Assembly (NCBI GenBank): GCA_008692225.1
Contig: VICG01000013.1
Span: 372,001-436,000, forward strand
Direction: 5' to 3'
Length of the DNA: 64,000 bases
Origin: Monilinia fructicola
Taxonomy: Eukaryota > Ascomycota > Leotiomycetes > Helotiales > Sclerotiniaceae
The notes beneath the pieces were generated by a model, which worked only from the letters and a program-made list of their open reading frames with translations, ran no database searches and was not told the DNA's origin. Made by a program: the position numbers and the translations under genes. Of this stretch, positions 10,474 to 23,681 are shown piece after piece. The first letter of the stretch is position 1; each line of letters starts with the position of its first letter.

Positions 10474-13400
10474 CTATACCTTAACATCTAAGCCCTTAAC
10501 ACCCTCTAGTAAACCATCTGCCCAAGCCGGCGTTACTGCCCCTGAACCCTTGGCGTTCTTCGTCAAACCATTTCGAATCTTCAATACACTATCTACGATT
10601 ACTGCGTCGATGCCTTCATTTACTTGTTCCTATGTTTTGGGATCAGTATGGATTTGTTTCATTTCAAGTATCGAGTACGTGGGATGTGGGGGAGTGAAAA
10701 TGATTGCCTCCTTGGCGGAGGATGAAGGGGCGAAAAGAAAAGTAGGGGGGAAGAGGAAAAGGCAACACATACCTGAACCTTAACTGGATCATTATTCAAA
10801 ACCCCATAACTAACACAAACCAATCCACTATCCTTAACGACCTTAACCAATCTCGGGCTATTGCATAGTGTTTTCGCTGCGCTGACCACTCCCAATAAAT
10901 TCCAGCGACTGGCAAATCGAATGGCTTCCTGCAAAACTACTTGCTCTAAATATCTCCCACTGGACTGGTACCCGCATCCGTCAAGAACAAAATGGGAATG
11001 CTGGGCTGTTTGAACGACAGCAATAGACAGATATCCGGGTTGAACGAGCTAAAAATAACCTTTCGTTTTTGTTTCATGTCATAAAACTTTCGTAAGAACA
11101 GTATCACAGAAACTATTGAGTTCAACGGCATAAGTATCCATTTCCTGTTCTTCTGTTTCGTGAAGCATGGGATACTTCATCTCGACATTGAAACCGACAT
11201 TTTGTGGAAGTTCGCGGAACATTTCTTCCAGAGTGGTGAACGGGGCTTGAATAAAATTTCCACGCGTGTTACCCTTGTAGCCGTTTTGTTTGAAATCGCG
11301 GGTATGCTTCATTCTCTCTGCCATATCATTCTCAAACATTCCTTGACCCAAGGATAGTGATCGTTGACGGTCCATGCCTCTTTTGATAGATTGAACTCGT
11401 GGACTATCCCTGGGAGGAGATGGAGGTCGGGTTGAGCGAGATGTGGTTTCGTTTGACGTGAAGAAAATTGCTCCAATGTGAGAGCATGAAACTGGTGCGT
11501 CAATTCCAGTTTCCGAGACGAGAAAGTCATGATAGATGACTGGAACGTGATCCTTTGTAAGTTGAACATCAAATTCAACATAATTAGCTCCAAGATTGGC
11601 TGCAGCGATGAAAGACTGTAAAGTATTTTCACCAAGTTGAAGTGATCTATTTGCAGAAGTATTCTTGCCAAGACCTCGATGACCAATGACCATTGTGGAA
11701 GACAATTCTTTCCAGTAGGTTTGTTGAGCAGTAACTCCCATTTCTGGATGCGAAAAATGGCGTAATAACGAGGAAGTTGAAGTTCACAGTTCCGATATCC
11801 TCCAAAGTATCTTTGGAGATGATTGGGACAGTGACATCTCCTTGAAGATTCATTCGTTTCAACCCAATCGTAGGTCTGATACTAGACAGCATTGCCATTC
11901 CTCTACCAATCTTATGTTTCTCGCTACCAGCATACGTTGGTACAATATCGAAGTATAACTTAACCTTGGAAGCATCAGGAGTTGTGAAGACGATAGGATC
12001 AGTAGATATGTTATCTTGGACAGGAAGATCAATAGTTGTAGGTTCACCAGAGGCTCCCTTGGCAGAGATTACAATTGATAGCGCCGTATCGAGCTGAGTT
12101 GAATGAGCTTCCGATAGAGGAATATTCTCCAACTTTACTGCTGGAACATTCTTCCTCATATCCATTGAACCCATGCTGACAAGAATCATACTTTCGTTGG
12201 TAAGGTATCGATGACCAAAAGTCTTGACAGGCTCAGTGGCTCGAGGAGGATTTGAGCTCTGTGATCGGAATGTTTTCAATTGAAGAGGTTTTTAGGTGGT
12301 GATGAAGGAACACTGGTAGTGGATTTATCACTTCCAGAAGTACCTCTCTCCAATTCAACTTGTGCCAATCTTTCTGCAATATCCATGTGACCTCTCAAAG
12401 CTGCATGCTCTCTAGCTGTCCATCCTCCTGCATCGGATTTCGATAAGTCAGCACCAGCTGATATCAAGAGCTCTACGATACCGAGGTGGCCATCAACAGC
12501 AGCAACGTGTAATGGGGTCCAAGAGTAAACCTTCTCAGTGAGCTCAAAATCGGCTTTTTGATCCACTGTTCCTTGGAGAAGGATATCTGCACATTCCTCA
12601 TGACCAGTTCGTGCTGCGATATGTAACGCAGTCTCGTCATTTGAGTTTGCATCCTTCCAGTTGATATCAACCCCGGCATCAACAAGTAGTCTCACAATCT
12701 TTTTAAAGTTAGACCTTGTAGCCAAAGCAAGGACTGCACTCGATTTGGCAATATCTCGTCTCATGACAGCCTTTTGATCACTAGTTCCCTCCCAATTTTC
12801 ACCATCAAGAAGAGCTTGTGTTGTCAAAGCATGGCCACCAATCACACTAAGATGAAGGGGTGCCAAACCCTCAGAATCTTGCCATTCTGGTGCATCAATT
12901 CCATTTTCAACATTGAATTGCCCCCAGTCCTGCATGAATTTCATGACTAACTGGCAAATAACAACAAAGCCAAATTCCGCAGCATAGTGTAGCGGAAGGC
13001 GACCGTAAGAATCTTTGCCATTCAGTGCTGACCTTTGATGAGGTTCCAAATTGTTCAAGACAAAAGACAAAAGTTTGACGGAGTCGTCTTCCAAACTTAA
13101 AAAGTGACGATTCTTGAAGCTTTTTGGATTTTGGTCCGGGGTCCGGTGAGAGGGCTGGTGTAATAAATCTAAAGCGATCTGCATCATTGAAAGAGACAGT
13201 CTCTGGTTCCTTCTCCTGGGACTTGATGGCGGATTTCGAGCGGCTGATGGAGATAACAAGACGATGAATACAATTCCGTTCATTGATGTCATCTGGTTCA
13301 TCTAGAGAATTGATCATCTTTAAAAAGGCTATGATTGAGTTCTTGGACTTGCAAGATATGGATCGTTGCAACAAATTCAAGAAGAGCTTTTGCATTGAGC

Positions 13401-14227
13401 GATCTCCGGCATCAATGCCGGCCTCCGCAATAGCTTCCTTCAAGGTTGGTACATCATCATTCCTAATTGCTTGGTCGACTGTATCGACCAAACCACTGGG
13501 CAAATTCAGAATTGATCTAGATGAGACTCTCTTGATTGAATGTGCAGAATGGACCGACAATGCATCATCGTTAACATTCTTTTCTCCCAAAACAGCAATC
13601 CAATCATTGGTCGTTTTCATAGCTTTGGATAGAGCAACGTTTGCTGCAAACGGCTTCAAGTCGACCTTAGACGTCATATACCTTGCTTGAGTACAAACAT
13701 TCGGGACTTTCTTATCCAATTTTTTGGTGATTTTAAGGAAACCTTTTCGATTTACGTCACCAAACCAATTTAACTTCCTCAATTGCGATCTGAGCTCAAG
13801 GAGAGCTCCCATCAACTCCTCAACTTCGTCGCGGTCTAATCCTTGTGTAGTGTAAATTTTGGAGTCTCCATATCGCTGTTGGAGAATATGAAGTCGACGA
13901 GAGGAATCATAAAACTTCTTGTTATAAAATGCGTCGACATCTTCTAGGTTTCGGTCGAGAGAAAAGAAGAATTCTGCAGGTGGAATCAGTAAAGAATGGA
14001 ATATATTGTCTATGACATCACAGTCGTACCTGCTAGATCAATATCTTTTCCATCCTTCGCAGCATTCGCAGCAGCTTTGATGAGTTTCTTCAAGCCCTTG
14101 TAGTTGATGTATGAAGACGACCATTCCGGGACCTGAGAAGCAGGTAAACTGAGATGATGTGAGTATGAATGTTGTGTTAATCTCCATACAGAGAGGAGGG
14201 AATCACATACCTGCGTCCAAACTTCAT
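10474..14227 (-). CDS. GDE1: SPX-ankyrin-glycerophosphodiester phosphodiesterase (Gde1/Pho81 family)
   Basis: Start at 14227 (MKFGR). Introns are at 14149-14210, 13974-14029 and 10630-10772. The protein is about 1,162 residues. The N-terminal SPX domain (VPEWSSSYINYKGLKKLI, then LDRNLEDVDAFYNKKFYD) would sense inositol pyrophosphates/phosphate. Central ankyrin repeats include GRLPLHYAAEFG, DETALHIAARTGHEECADIL and WTPLHVAAVDGHLGIVELL. The C-terminal GDPD domain has catalytic residues in VIGHRGLGKN, GENTLQSF and YVEFDVQLTKD..PVIYHD. The complete catalytic set favours an active Gde1, which cleaves glycerophosphocholine, over the Pho81/NUC-2 regulator, which shares the same architecture. Six single-base indels interrupt the frame, near 13099-13103, 12283, 11753-11757, 11083-11086, 10948-10950 and 10933-10936. 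Correcting for them gives exactly 1,163 codons. Which of the two paralogous roles it plays is not settled. Confidence 0.85.
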
Positions 14228-14825
14228 CGTGAATGAGTTTTGAGTGAATAAAATTCGTAGCAAATTTCAGGTATTTTCCACCAATGTTATATGTAATAGA
14301 GCAAGAGGATAAGAGTGCTAAAAGAACAAATCAAACCACCTGGGTTATCTTATGGGAAATGAAATGCAGCTCCGTTGATCGAACAATAATTGGTCTATAT
14401 GAGCCATTCAGTCGCCTTTCCAGTTCCTTTTGGAATGATGGATGGACTAGAATCCGGAACGAAAACTTCGGTAATGATGGCCAAAACTGAGGGATAGGTG
14501 GAATGACTCCCTCTTTCTTAACTTCTTAATTTCTTGATTGTTGACGTATATTGCTCTCTGTTTGTTAAGTATAATTCAATGAATTTCCACGTTCTAAAAA
14601 ATAGTTTCGGATAGGTCAGTTTTCTGCCAATTTTGATGAAAGATGTGGCTGGGCGGTGTAAATACCTAGAGTAGGTCGGTAGGTAGGGATAGATAGATAG
14701 ATAGAGAGATGGATAAAAAGGGCAGGTCGCTCTATCATTCATGAATGATGAATGAGGGTCCACGGATGTATGAATATGGGATTGTTCGGTTGTTTTATAA
14801 ATAGACTGACTCATTGATTGTCCAG

Positions 14826-14893
14826 TGACTCTTGGCTCTTGACTCTTGACTCTTGACTCTTGCTTGACTCTTGAGTCCTGAGTCCTGAGTCTT
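14826..14893. repeat. TGACTCT tandem repeat
   Basis: TTGACTC/TCTTGAC units occur four or more times in tandem and end in an inverted GAGTCCT set, so the block has a partly palindromic structure. It lies upstream of GDE1. Confidence 0.8.
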
Positions 14894-15062
14894 GACTACC
14901 TAGGTAGGTTCCTAGTACCTCCTACCTACTTGTACCTGGGTCCCAAAAAGTCTCTCTCCCTTTTCAAGGTTATTTAATATGCAATCTCAAAAAGGAGGTC
15001 TCGTGCCATTTCTCTTACCAAACCCAAGCAAAGAGGAGAGTTTCATTCGAATTACACGGAAT

Positions 15063-15104
15063 CTGTCCTGTCCTGTCCTGTCCTGTGCTGTGCTGTCCTG
15101 TGCC
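15063..15104. repeat. CTGTC/CTGTG pentamer repeat
   Basis: About eight CTGTC or CTGTG units lie in tandem, ending at a CCTAGGTA motif. Confidence 0.8.
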
Positions 15105-16632
15105 TAGGTACTGGACTCCGTAGTAGATGGATTCAAAGCTTCAAAATGGATACAGCAATTATTATAATAAATATAAAGTAATCTATTGATATCCATCCTA
15201 CGTAAAAGAGGGTTTTCATCTATCTTTTAAACACTTTGCTACCGGTCGGTCATATTATATCCATCCATATCCATATCCATCCGCATACCCAGGTAAAGAT
15301 GCTCACGGCACGCCCAAAGTTCCACAGGCCTAGGTACGCATGCGGGCCATTGAATCATCGATATCAAGCATCATTGGTCTAGCTCGGTCTCGCACTCGAT
15401 ATGTGCTAAGCTGCCTTTCCCCATAATCCAGGATCCCGCCAAGAAAGCCAAAGGCTGACTCCTGCCGCAAGCCATCGAGCGATAGGGAGAAATAATGTCA
15501 ATGGGTCGTTTTCCATGCTGCATATGCATTTGTTCCTTTTCTTCGTTGATGCTAGCCGGTTGCATTGCCATGCTTGATATGTGATAGGTAGGAATGGAAT
15601 GGAATGGAATGAAATGACATGAATGGATGGATGGACGTAGTAGAACATCAAAATGATCCGATTGATCTGGAAACCTGGAAATATGTGTTGGCGACCGTTC
15701 GTACCGAACCCATCACATGTGTTTGTAACCTTGTACTAGTACAAGTTGTTATGATGATGTCCACGGGCATGAATAATAAAAATGTATACAATTCATGATT
15801 TATTATGGACCGTTGAAAATTTTGTTCTTTTTTTTGTTCCCTTCCTCCTCTTTTTTCTACAGAATTTTGCTGGAAAAATGGAGTGAGTGCTCCATACTCC
15901 GTACACCTGAGATACTTGACTCGAATATGCTGGATAATCGTTTTATCCCTGTACACCGCCTATTAATAGATACCACATGACAGCGATACGTAGATCAGGG
16001 GACCAAGTAAATATGGGTCTCTCTATATACAAGACAGTCCCTACCTAGTAAATACCTACCTAGGTACTTCCAAGGCTCTACTCCGTCCTTCCATAAGTTA
16101 CTACTGACTGTATAGAACTCTTTCCTCGTGCCGCGGAATTTGCTCTTCGGAGATTCTGTCTTGGAAGAGTTAAACTTCAGAGGTTATTTGATTGTGGTCG
16201 GTTCGGAATTGGGTCATTGGCAAGACTTCCAAGCTTGGGAAAGTTTAATTCGAATCAAAACAATTTGAAGGGTTTTACCCCGGACTATTCGGGAATGATG
16301 CTCAGATGTCTAGGTAGGTAGGGGGTCTGGAAATGTACACACGGACTAATTTTAGATAGTAACATGACTATGGAAATATATATCAATATCAATGCATATT
16401 CATTAGTTCCTACCTAGTGCCCTACATCTGGGCATCTATCTTCAAAACATGGGGTAACGAGAAACCGCTAATGTACATAACGCTTGACATCTGTAACATC
16501 GCATCAATATCACATGAGACGAGAATGCAGACGGCATCTCCAAGTCATCATTATTGCTGGGGGACAGCGATTTGCGACGTCGTAAAGCAAGTGGGGTATC
16601 TTATCGTGTAGAACTTCTGTAACAACGAATCA

Positions 16633-18508
16633 TTACCAGCTACCTCTTCCTCTCCCTCTACCCCCTCCTCTGCCACCACCCCCTCGATTGCCACGTCCAC
16701 GTCCGCCTCCAAACCCTCTTCCACCACCTCTCCCGCCCCTTCCTCTTCCTCCTCCCCTGCCACCAAAACCCCCATCTCTTCGTTCCTCTACTGGCGCTGG
16801 TCCATTTTGGATTCTAATTTGCTTTTCCTCATCGGAAGCATAAAATTTATTCTCCATTCCGAGAAGATCGCAGAATTGTTGCATTTGAGGGTTGTTGTAT
16901 TCCACAGGGCCCTCGTTCACAATCTCTGGCATACCCTCAGCGAAAGGCGGTGCTGTGATTACGAAGTTCTCGGGGATCTCGAGTTTATTTTGCTGAACAA
17001 TGTGTTCATCCACCCAGGCTCGTTCTTTTTCAATGAGTGCTTTGTAATGAGCTTCCCCCAAATCCTCGGAAAACCTGCTTTCCTTGTCCCCGAGAACAAG
17101 GTCGGGGTTGAATACTCGTGTTATGGCTAACCATTCAGGATCATATTCGAACCTTGGTTTCGCTCGTGGAGTAGTCGACATAGTCTCTTCTGTGCTTTTA
17201 TAAGGTTGTACCTCAAGTAGCTGCAAATACTTACGACTGGGTAAACACTTGTCCAGAGCAAGAAATCGAACATCCTTGTTTGTGATTTCTGGTGGTGGTG
17301 GCTGCCCAGGTTGGACCCTAGGCTCTCGGTGAGCTGGAGGTGCTAGTTTCGAGAAAGCAGCCGGTAATTGAGCTCGTATATCAGATGGCACTGTGGACTG
17401 TGCAGATTCTTCTTTAACTGGGGCATGTTCCTTTTGAGCATTATCCGTTGAAGCGGTGGCAATCTTTGCTGCTTCCTCAGTTGGAGGGCTGTCGTCATCA
17501 TCCATATCGAGATCAATCTCATCGTCATTATGCGGTATTATTGGCTGTTTCTCGGCAGCTGCACCATCGCTTCCGACTGGAGGTGCCAATTCAGTGGCCT
17601 TGACTTCTTCTTCCTTTGGTTCTTCAGGCTCTTTCTGTTTCTGGCTGTCCTCATAAGTCTTGACCGCGGAAAATTTACAATGTAGATGCGCCGCAAACCA
17701 ATAAGGTGGCCGCAGACGATCCATAACATAACTTGCGGCCAGGTTCCCTAATGTCCCGTCATTCGACTCTCTCTCAAAATCCGGTTTCATCTTCCACAGC
17801 TTTTTCATATCTCCATGCTTTTCAATCGCCCTTGGCCAATCATGACTTATTCCAATATCAATCTGCGTCCCTACTTGTAAGAGTTTCCTAATATCATATT
17901 CGCGAATATGATAGATCGACTTGACATCATCTTGGTTGTATGGTAACCGTTCGTAATGACTTTTGTTGTAATTGTAACCCTTCCAAATCCCACTCATACC
18001 AGCGATCCGCACTCCACCCAGTCGTACCACATTCGCAGCTCCCATATAGTAAATATTTGGCGCAACCCATCCTCCATAATACAGTTCCCATAAATGACTG
18101 CTGGCTTCGTGGTTGCCGCCTACAAAAATTGTGAGGTATGGAGCTTTCTTGAGACCGCTGTAGTATGCGTGAAAGTCGCCGATTTCTCGATATTTGACCG
18201 GACATGACATTACTGTGAGATCGTTCGCATTCCGTACTGCCTAAAATAGTCAGCCAACAACTATGTGCTAAATTCGACACTGGGGAAATAGCTAACCTGG
18301 AAATCACCGCCAATGATGAGGAGATCAACACCATCCCAGCTGCGTGCTTCGCAAGCTTTCTCTATGGAAGCATATATTGCGTTCAAAGTACCATGACCCT
18401 ATTATAAAATTTAGCCAGATGAAGGACTAATTTGATTGCTATTCTAGGACTTACGCATCCCTCTACAGCTATGCGCAAACCATTGACTTCCTGGATGGAG
18501 GCAGCCAT
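16633..18508 (-). CDS. DBR1: RNA lariat debranching enzyme Dbr1 with RGG-rich tail
   Basis: This metallophosphoesterase cuts the 2'-5' bond of excised intron lariats. Start at 18508 (MAASIQEVNG). Introns are at 18399-18454 and 18241-18296. The protein is 587 residues with no frame break. Metal-site motifs appear in order: AVEGC..GH (the Cys replacing Asp that is typical of Dbr1), IGGDFQ, VRNANDL, VGGNHE, GISHDWP and AAHLHCKF. The Dbr1 C-terminal domain follows (LDKCLPSRKYLQLLEVQP, FEYDPEWLAITR). An acidic, Ser/Pro-rich linker (about residues 270-350) separates the two. The last 50 residues are Arg-Gly repeats (GGRGGGRGRGGRGGGRG), an RNA-binding-type tail. It is divergent from the SNM1-like gene with 289 bp between the starts. 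Confidence 0.94.
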
Positions 18509-18797
18509 ATTGGGCAACTTCTTGGGTTTCTTCAGCAATTTTTGGTTGGACAAATTGCGGATAACGATGTAACCGTAGAAATTTCCATGACAGAAATGAT
18601 ATGGCTTTTCGTATATCCGTGTTGCTTTGGAAACGGCTGCTGTTGAGCGTGAAGAGCTCCAGAATAATTTCATGTTTGTCTTGTCTCGCTTGTCAATTTC
18701 AAGCGCAACTTGGAAACCGAAAATCAAAATTCATCATGTCTTCAATTCACATAACCTTGACGCGTCAATCAATTCCCCACCACCTCATATTATAACC
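18509..18797. promoter_or_regulatory. Short divergent promoter DBR1 / SNM1-like
   Basis: The 289 bases between two opposite start codons must hold both promoters. Both products act in RNA processing (lariat debranching, RNase P/MRP), so co-expression is plausible. No specific site is recognised. Confidence 0.5.
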
Positions 18798-19389
18798 ATG
18801 GCAAATTCAGAATTGGCAGCGCGCCTACGATATTTGAATGAGTCTGCGCACCTTCTAGCAAATTCAGCACCATTTATCTCTAAACATTTGATGTCACAAC
18901 GCAATTCTCTGATGTTTGATCACGAGATTGAGCAACCAGATACCCAGAACCAAAAGTCATGCGGTGCTTGCGGAACTATCATGCTACTGGGTTGGGAAGG
19001 GAAGCTAGAAATCAAATCTCAAAGCTCCAAGAAGAAACAACCCCGAAAGAAGGCAATAGGTGCCTCTAGTGAGGAAAGGGCTATCATTTATACATGTGGT
19101 TCTTGCAACAAGAAAACGAGACACCGTTTGAATACTGCACCGGTAGTATCCAGACCTAAGAAAGGTGCAATTCAACACGGAGCTTTTTTCTAAAAATGGT
19201 TCCGTACCAGCCCAGAGTCTGACAACTGCGAGCACAGTGGCTACAGCATCTACGAATTCAAGCAGCAAGAAGAGGGCCAAAAACCGAAAGCTTGGTGGGC
19301 TGGGGGCACTGCTGGCAAAACAAAAGGCGTCAGAGGCCAGCTCATCTGGATTTGGTCTCGATTTGATGGATTTGATGAAGAAAGTATGA
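18798..19389 (+). CDS. SNM1: RNase P/MRP protein subunit, Rpr2/Snm1/Rpp21 family
   Basis: Start at 18798 (MANSELAARLRYLNESAHLL). A leading helix is followed by a zinc ribbon made from CGACG and, further on, CGSCN, with a basic stretch between (SSKKKQPRKKAIG). This is the Rpr2 domain of a small protein that binds RNase MRP/P RNA. The C-terminus is basic (SSSKKRAKNRK) with a final LDLMDLMKKV helix. The frame shifts by one extra base between about 19163 and 19190 (runs AAAGG or TTTTTT). Removing one base gives 196 residues, usual for fungal Snm1-like proteins. Whether it is the MRP-specific Snm1 or the P-specific Rpr2 subunit cannot be told from this sequence alone. Confidence 0.75.
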
Positions 19390-20117
19390 ACGTTTCTGAA
19401 TAGTGACGGAAGTATTCCAAGGCGTTGTGATCACGATTCAGCACGCACATGATGGGCTAATGAACTTTTGCTGTGGAATGGCCATGAAGGACGTTTGAAT
19501 GTGATGGTACTGATGGCATTGGCCTTCTCCATCGAGCTTACTTACATCAATTTCTCTACTGAACACGACCAAAGAACAGCGCATCAAACATACGCAAATT
19601 ATTTTCCCGAAACCCTGCCCGTCCGAAAAGTTTGATGTGAGGCTCTACAAGTACAAGCTCCTTATTACGCTTACTGAGCCCCGGATTAGACATATGCTCT
19701 AGAATTGAGCTACAACAAGACTTTATATACGTACTATAAGAGAGAAGACAGGTTCTCATAATAATAGATTTGATACTTGATGGCGACAAGCAGGCAGACG
19801 GACGACTCAAACCCAAATATTACATAAACTTCAGTCACGATATCGATTATTTCTCGAACTCCTTCATGACAAACCTTACTCGAGTGTCTTCCACAGCCTT
19901 CTCGGACTTTCAGCCTGACGCTCGATGAGGTAACGCGCCCCGCTAAAAACATAACCTTGGAACCTATAACAAGGGTCAAATCTTATCAGGCAAATCGAAA
20001 AATATAATTTCGCGACCCCTCATAACAATCACCCCTCCAAATTTTTACAGTCATTATTCTGCGTCATAAAGTCATACAAGTCAAAAATACAACGATAGGA
20101 ATTGATACAATACAACT
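19390..20117. other. Intergenic SNM1-ZPR1, ZPR1 promoter
   Basis: No supported gene. The last 100 bases are A-rich leader before the ZPR1 start. Confidence 0.5.
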
Positions 20118-21679
20118 ATGGCAGAGTCGAACCATAACGAAACAAAGCCAGATGGTGCTGTCTTTGACGACTATTTCGAAAGTCTGGGCAAAAAGGCAGA
20201 AAACCTTTCCTCCAATGACCAGAAAATTAGCGTTGAGACGAATGGCACTTTGCAACCAGATGAAGAGCAAAAGGTGGTAGATGAAATAGAATCATTATGT
20301 ATGAACTGCCACGAAAACGTGAGTTATTGCATTCTTCTACTTGACAAAAATATTTGCTAACCCTCCACTTTCAGGGAATCACTCGATTACTCCTCACCCG
20401 AATTCCTTACTTCCGAGAAATCATTCTCATGTCCTTCTTCTGTCCGCACTGTAACTTTAAGAATTCGGAGATCCAATCCGCTGGAGAGATTCAACAAAAA
20501 GGTTCGAGATTTGAATTGCGTCTCACCACACTCGAAGATTTCGCCAGACAAGTAGTAAAATCTGATACTTGTACCGTAAAGTTCATCGAATTAGATATCG
20601 AGGTTCCAGCAGGACGAGGGCAGTTGTCAAATGTGGAAGGTCTTTTGAGTATGATCTTGGACGATCTTGCACTCAAGCAAGCAGAGCGAAAAGAGCAGAT
20701 TCCAGAAGTATATGAAAAAATCGAAGATATTATTACCAGAGGCCGAAATATGCTTGCAGGCTATGGCTTCCCTTTCAGATTATCTCTTGATGACCCGGCA
20801 GGAAATTCATGGATTGAGCCGGATCAAAAGGATGGTGTAGGAAAGCTTGCCAAGGTTGAATACCCAAGAACTCCCGAACAAAACGAGGCTCTTGGTCTCA
20901 GTGGGGAACAGGAAACAGAAGATGCAACTGCAACTGGAGGACAACCTACTGCCGCAAGTTTCGAAGATGATGATATTATCCCCAACGAAGTTTATTCTTT
21001 CCCAGCTACATGCCCTGGCTGTACAAGACATTGTGTTACACACATGAAGATGGTTGAAATCCCACATTTCAAACAAGTTGTTATTATGAGTACAGTGTGT
21101 GATCACTGCGGATACCGTTCAAACGAGGTCAAGACTGGAGGCGAAGTCCCAGAGAAGGGTAAATGTATTACGCTCAAGGTCGAGAGTTCTGTGGATCTAG
21201 CCAGAGATATTCTCAAGTCAGAGTCATGTGCTCTGGAATGCCCTGAGTTGAAACTCTCGGTTAATCCTGGAACTTTGGGAGGCAGATTCACCACTGTTGA
21301 GGGTCTACTTACACAAGTTCGAGACGATTTACATCAACAAATCTTCGACGTGGGTGATGCTGGAGAAGGTGGAGATGGTATGGAATCGGAGTCTAAAAAG
21401 AACTGGAAGATATTCTTTGATGGTATTGATGCGGCTATTAAGGGCGAGAGGAAGTTTACCATTATCCTCAGAGATCCATTGGCCAGCAGTTACGTACAGA
21501 ATTTGTATTTGCCAGACGCAGATCCATCGATCGAAATAGAGGAATATGAGAGAACTGCCGAGGAAGAAGAGGACCTAGGTTTATCTGACATGAAGACTGA
21601 GGGCTACGTAGATGAGGTGGGAGACGAAAAGAGAAGAGTAGAGGCCGAGAAGGCTGCAGCGGAGGAGAAAAAGGAGTAG
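20118..21679 (+). CDS. ZPR1: Zinc finger protein Zpr1
   Basis: Start at 20118 (MAESNHNETKPD). There is one intron at 20319-20374. The protein is 501 residues with no frame break. It has the duplicated ZPR1 module. The first C4 finger (CMNCHEN ... FFCPHCNF) is followed by a first A/B domain (SAGEIQQKGSRFEL). The second finger (CPGCTRHC ... CDHCGYRSNEVKTGGEVP) is followed by a second A/B domain. The tail is rich in Glu and Lys. Zpr1 is a chaperone for folding of elongation factor eEF1A and is needed for growth in yeast. The exons are exact multiples of three. It converges on ArsH. Confidence 0.95.
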
Positions 21680-22334
21680 ATACCTCAAAAGATTAAAATT
21701 TCAGCACCCTAAAATAATGATATCCAAATTTCATAGCACATTATCCGAACCTCGTCTCTACTTTTCATCTACAGTCTCATCGTACTCTTGGCAAGTGCCT
21801 TCTATTCTCTAATCTACCATGGGCGTTGTCTTGGTTAAATGTAGATAAACTGATACTTTCAGTCTCGGTGTATAACGTTGAACAAGACAATGTCTCCACT
21901 TTTACTTCTTATTATAAATGAATAAGAATAACGGATTTCGATACAAGGTAACATGAATCGTAAGCGACGGCTGTTTTAAGGTGCTCTGCAAGCAAGAAGC
22001 GGCTTAGCTTCTACATGCAATGCTTCGTAACGTAGAAATTTGAGTAACGTCTGCAGAAAGTAAAGCGGTGAGAGTAGTTTCTCTTACTTGATGTAGAACA
22101 TGTTCAATGGGTCCACGGGTAGTTGTGATCGTGCGTTATAAGACGGTTCTTGGGGCTCGCAGAATCGCTATCGTTGTCAGAAACATCTTCGGCGTCATAT
22201 TGCCCTTTGCAAGATTTGCAGCCTCTGTGACTCTCGTCCATACCGATTGCTTCGTTTGCCTCGTATTAGAAAGATGTATCATGCCATACATAATCTATGC
22301 TAAAATCTCTGGTTTATAGGAAAGTCTATCTATA
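21680..22334. other. Convergent intergenic ZPR1-ArsH
   Basis: No gene recognised. A slightly GC-richer patch at 22100-22270 gives open frames on both strands without a family I know. Confidence 0.5.
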
Positions 22335-23263
22335 TCAAATCTTGTCCACAGGGATTTCAATTTTCTTCTCCTTCGCCTCCTTCTCAAGTCTCTCACTTCT
22401 CTCACTATATCTATCTCCAAACATCTCAAAATGTGGACGCATGACAATCGTATATCTAACAAAACTCTTCCATACAATCCACCAACCTCTCTCTATTTCC
22501 ACTGGGCAACAATCTGGCTCCCCCACTTCCATCCCCGCCCTCATCCTCAAACTGTTTCCAAGCCATGGGCAAACTACTCTGATTAGGAATAGTAAACATT
22601 CTCATCCATCTTCCCAGAATCCTCAAACTATTAACTGCATTGAAACTTTGACTACCGCCATTGACTTGGATTATTGAAAGCGTGCGGCCTTGGGTGGGAC
22701 GCACGGAGCCGGTAGAGAGCGGGATCCAGTCAATTTGATTTTTGAAGACGGCAGTTAAATTTCCGTGTTGTTCAGGTGAACACCATATGTGGCCGTCAGA
22801 CCAGAGAGACAGATCTCGGAGTTCTTGAACTGATGGGTGGGCGGCATCGACCGAGTCCCGGATGGGGAGTTCCCTAGGGTTGAAAATTCGAACATCACAG
22901 CCAAGACGGTGAAGGATTCGGGAAGCCTCGAAAGCCATTAACTTTGAATAGGAACTTTTATCAATCATTAGACAAGATCCACATATAGTATGCGGATATT
23001 GAAGCATACCGTTGCCGTAAGCTGCCATAGAGGACCAGAACTTTGATCCTAGAGTTGGTCCTCGAGAGATTCTCTTCCACTTGGGTGATTACAGACTCCA
23101 ACTCCAGCTTCGAAATCCAGTCTGTAGCTTCGGTTTCAGGATCAAGTAAGAAAGGCCGGTACTTTGTTCTGAGATGCAGATCATCTTGTGCTTCGGAAAT
23201 GGCAAATTGAGGACATTGCGCCAATGTTCGAAACTCCCGCGGGGTGGGCATAAGAGGACTCAT
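22335..23263 (-). CDS. arsH: ArsH-type NADPH-dependent FMN reductase
   Basis: Start at 23263 (MSPLMPTPREF). Intron at 22955-23009. The protein is 290 residues. The flavodoxin-like fold is clear: KVLVLYGSLRQR (FMN phosphate loop) continues over the splice into SYSKLMAFEASRILHRLG, then IFNPRELPIRD, LSLWSDGHIWCSPEQHGN, QVNGGSQSFNAVNSLRILGR and VMRPHFEMFGDRYSER. ArsH proteins reduce quinones or metals and oxidise organoarsenicals, giving arsenic or oxidative-stress tolerance. One extra base in the A run at 22461-22464 shifts the last 40 residues; without it the codon count is exact. No other arsenic gene is nearby, so its role here is open. Confidence 0.85.
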
Positions 23264-23681
23264 CTGAATGGTTATCTTACGGACAGCTTTCTTGCGTAGA
23301 ATGTTCCTTGTAAAGGAAAGAAGCATAGAAAAAGATAAATTTCAGAAAATTGAGAGGGACGAAAATAGACTCTGCAAGTGGTAGGCAGTACCTGCCGATG
23401 ACATTTTGTCAAGAGTGGCCCAAGCTTTCCCCTGGTACAGTGACATACCACCATTGATTGATTGGCGGAATTGATTCTTAAGCGATAATCAATTCGACCA
23501 TCCATGGACGTCCGTGTTAGCCTGATGGAATACATCTGGGAAAATACACCCGAGTCTAACAGACTTTGCAAAATCATAATTGATATGATGGTTGGGGATA
23601 TCCTCCTGAAGGGAATGTTTTTGCAAACGATGCTACGCCAGCAGCTGCAAGGACAAAGTTCCAGCATAATAAGATGGCGAA
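23264..23681. other. ArsH upstream region
   Basis: ArsH promoter side; nothing else supported. Confidence 0.45.

Larger units (their letters stand above)
14228..16632. other. 2.4-kb gene-free region between GDE1 and DBR1
   Basis: No ORF here resembles a gene. The stretch contains the GDE1 promoter (minus), two tandem repeats listed separately, and repeated copies of CCTAGGTAGGTA and ACTCCGTA at about 14897, 15105-15115, 15330, 15895, 16045-16085 and 16310. Confidence 0.6.
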
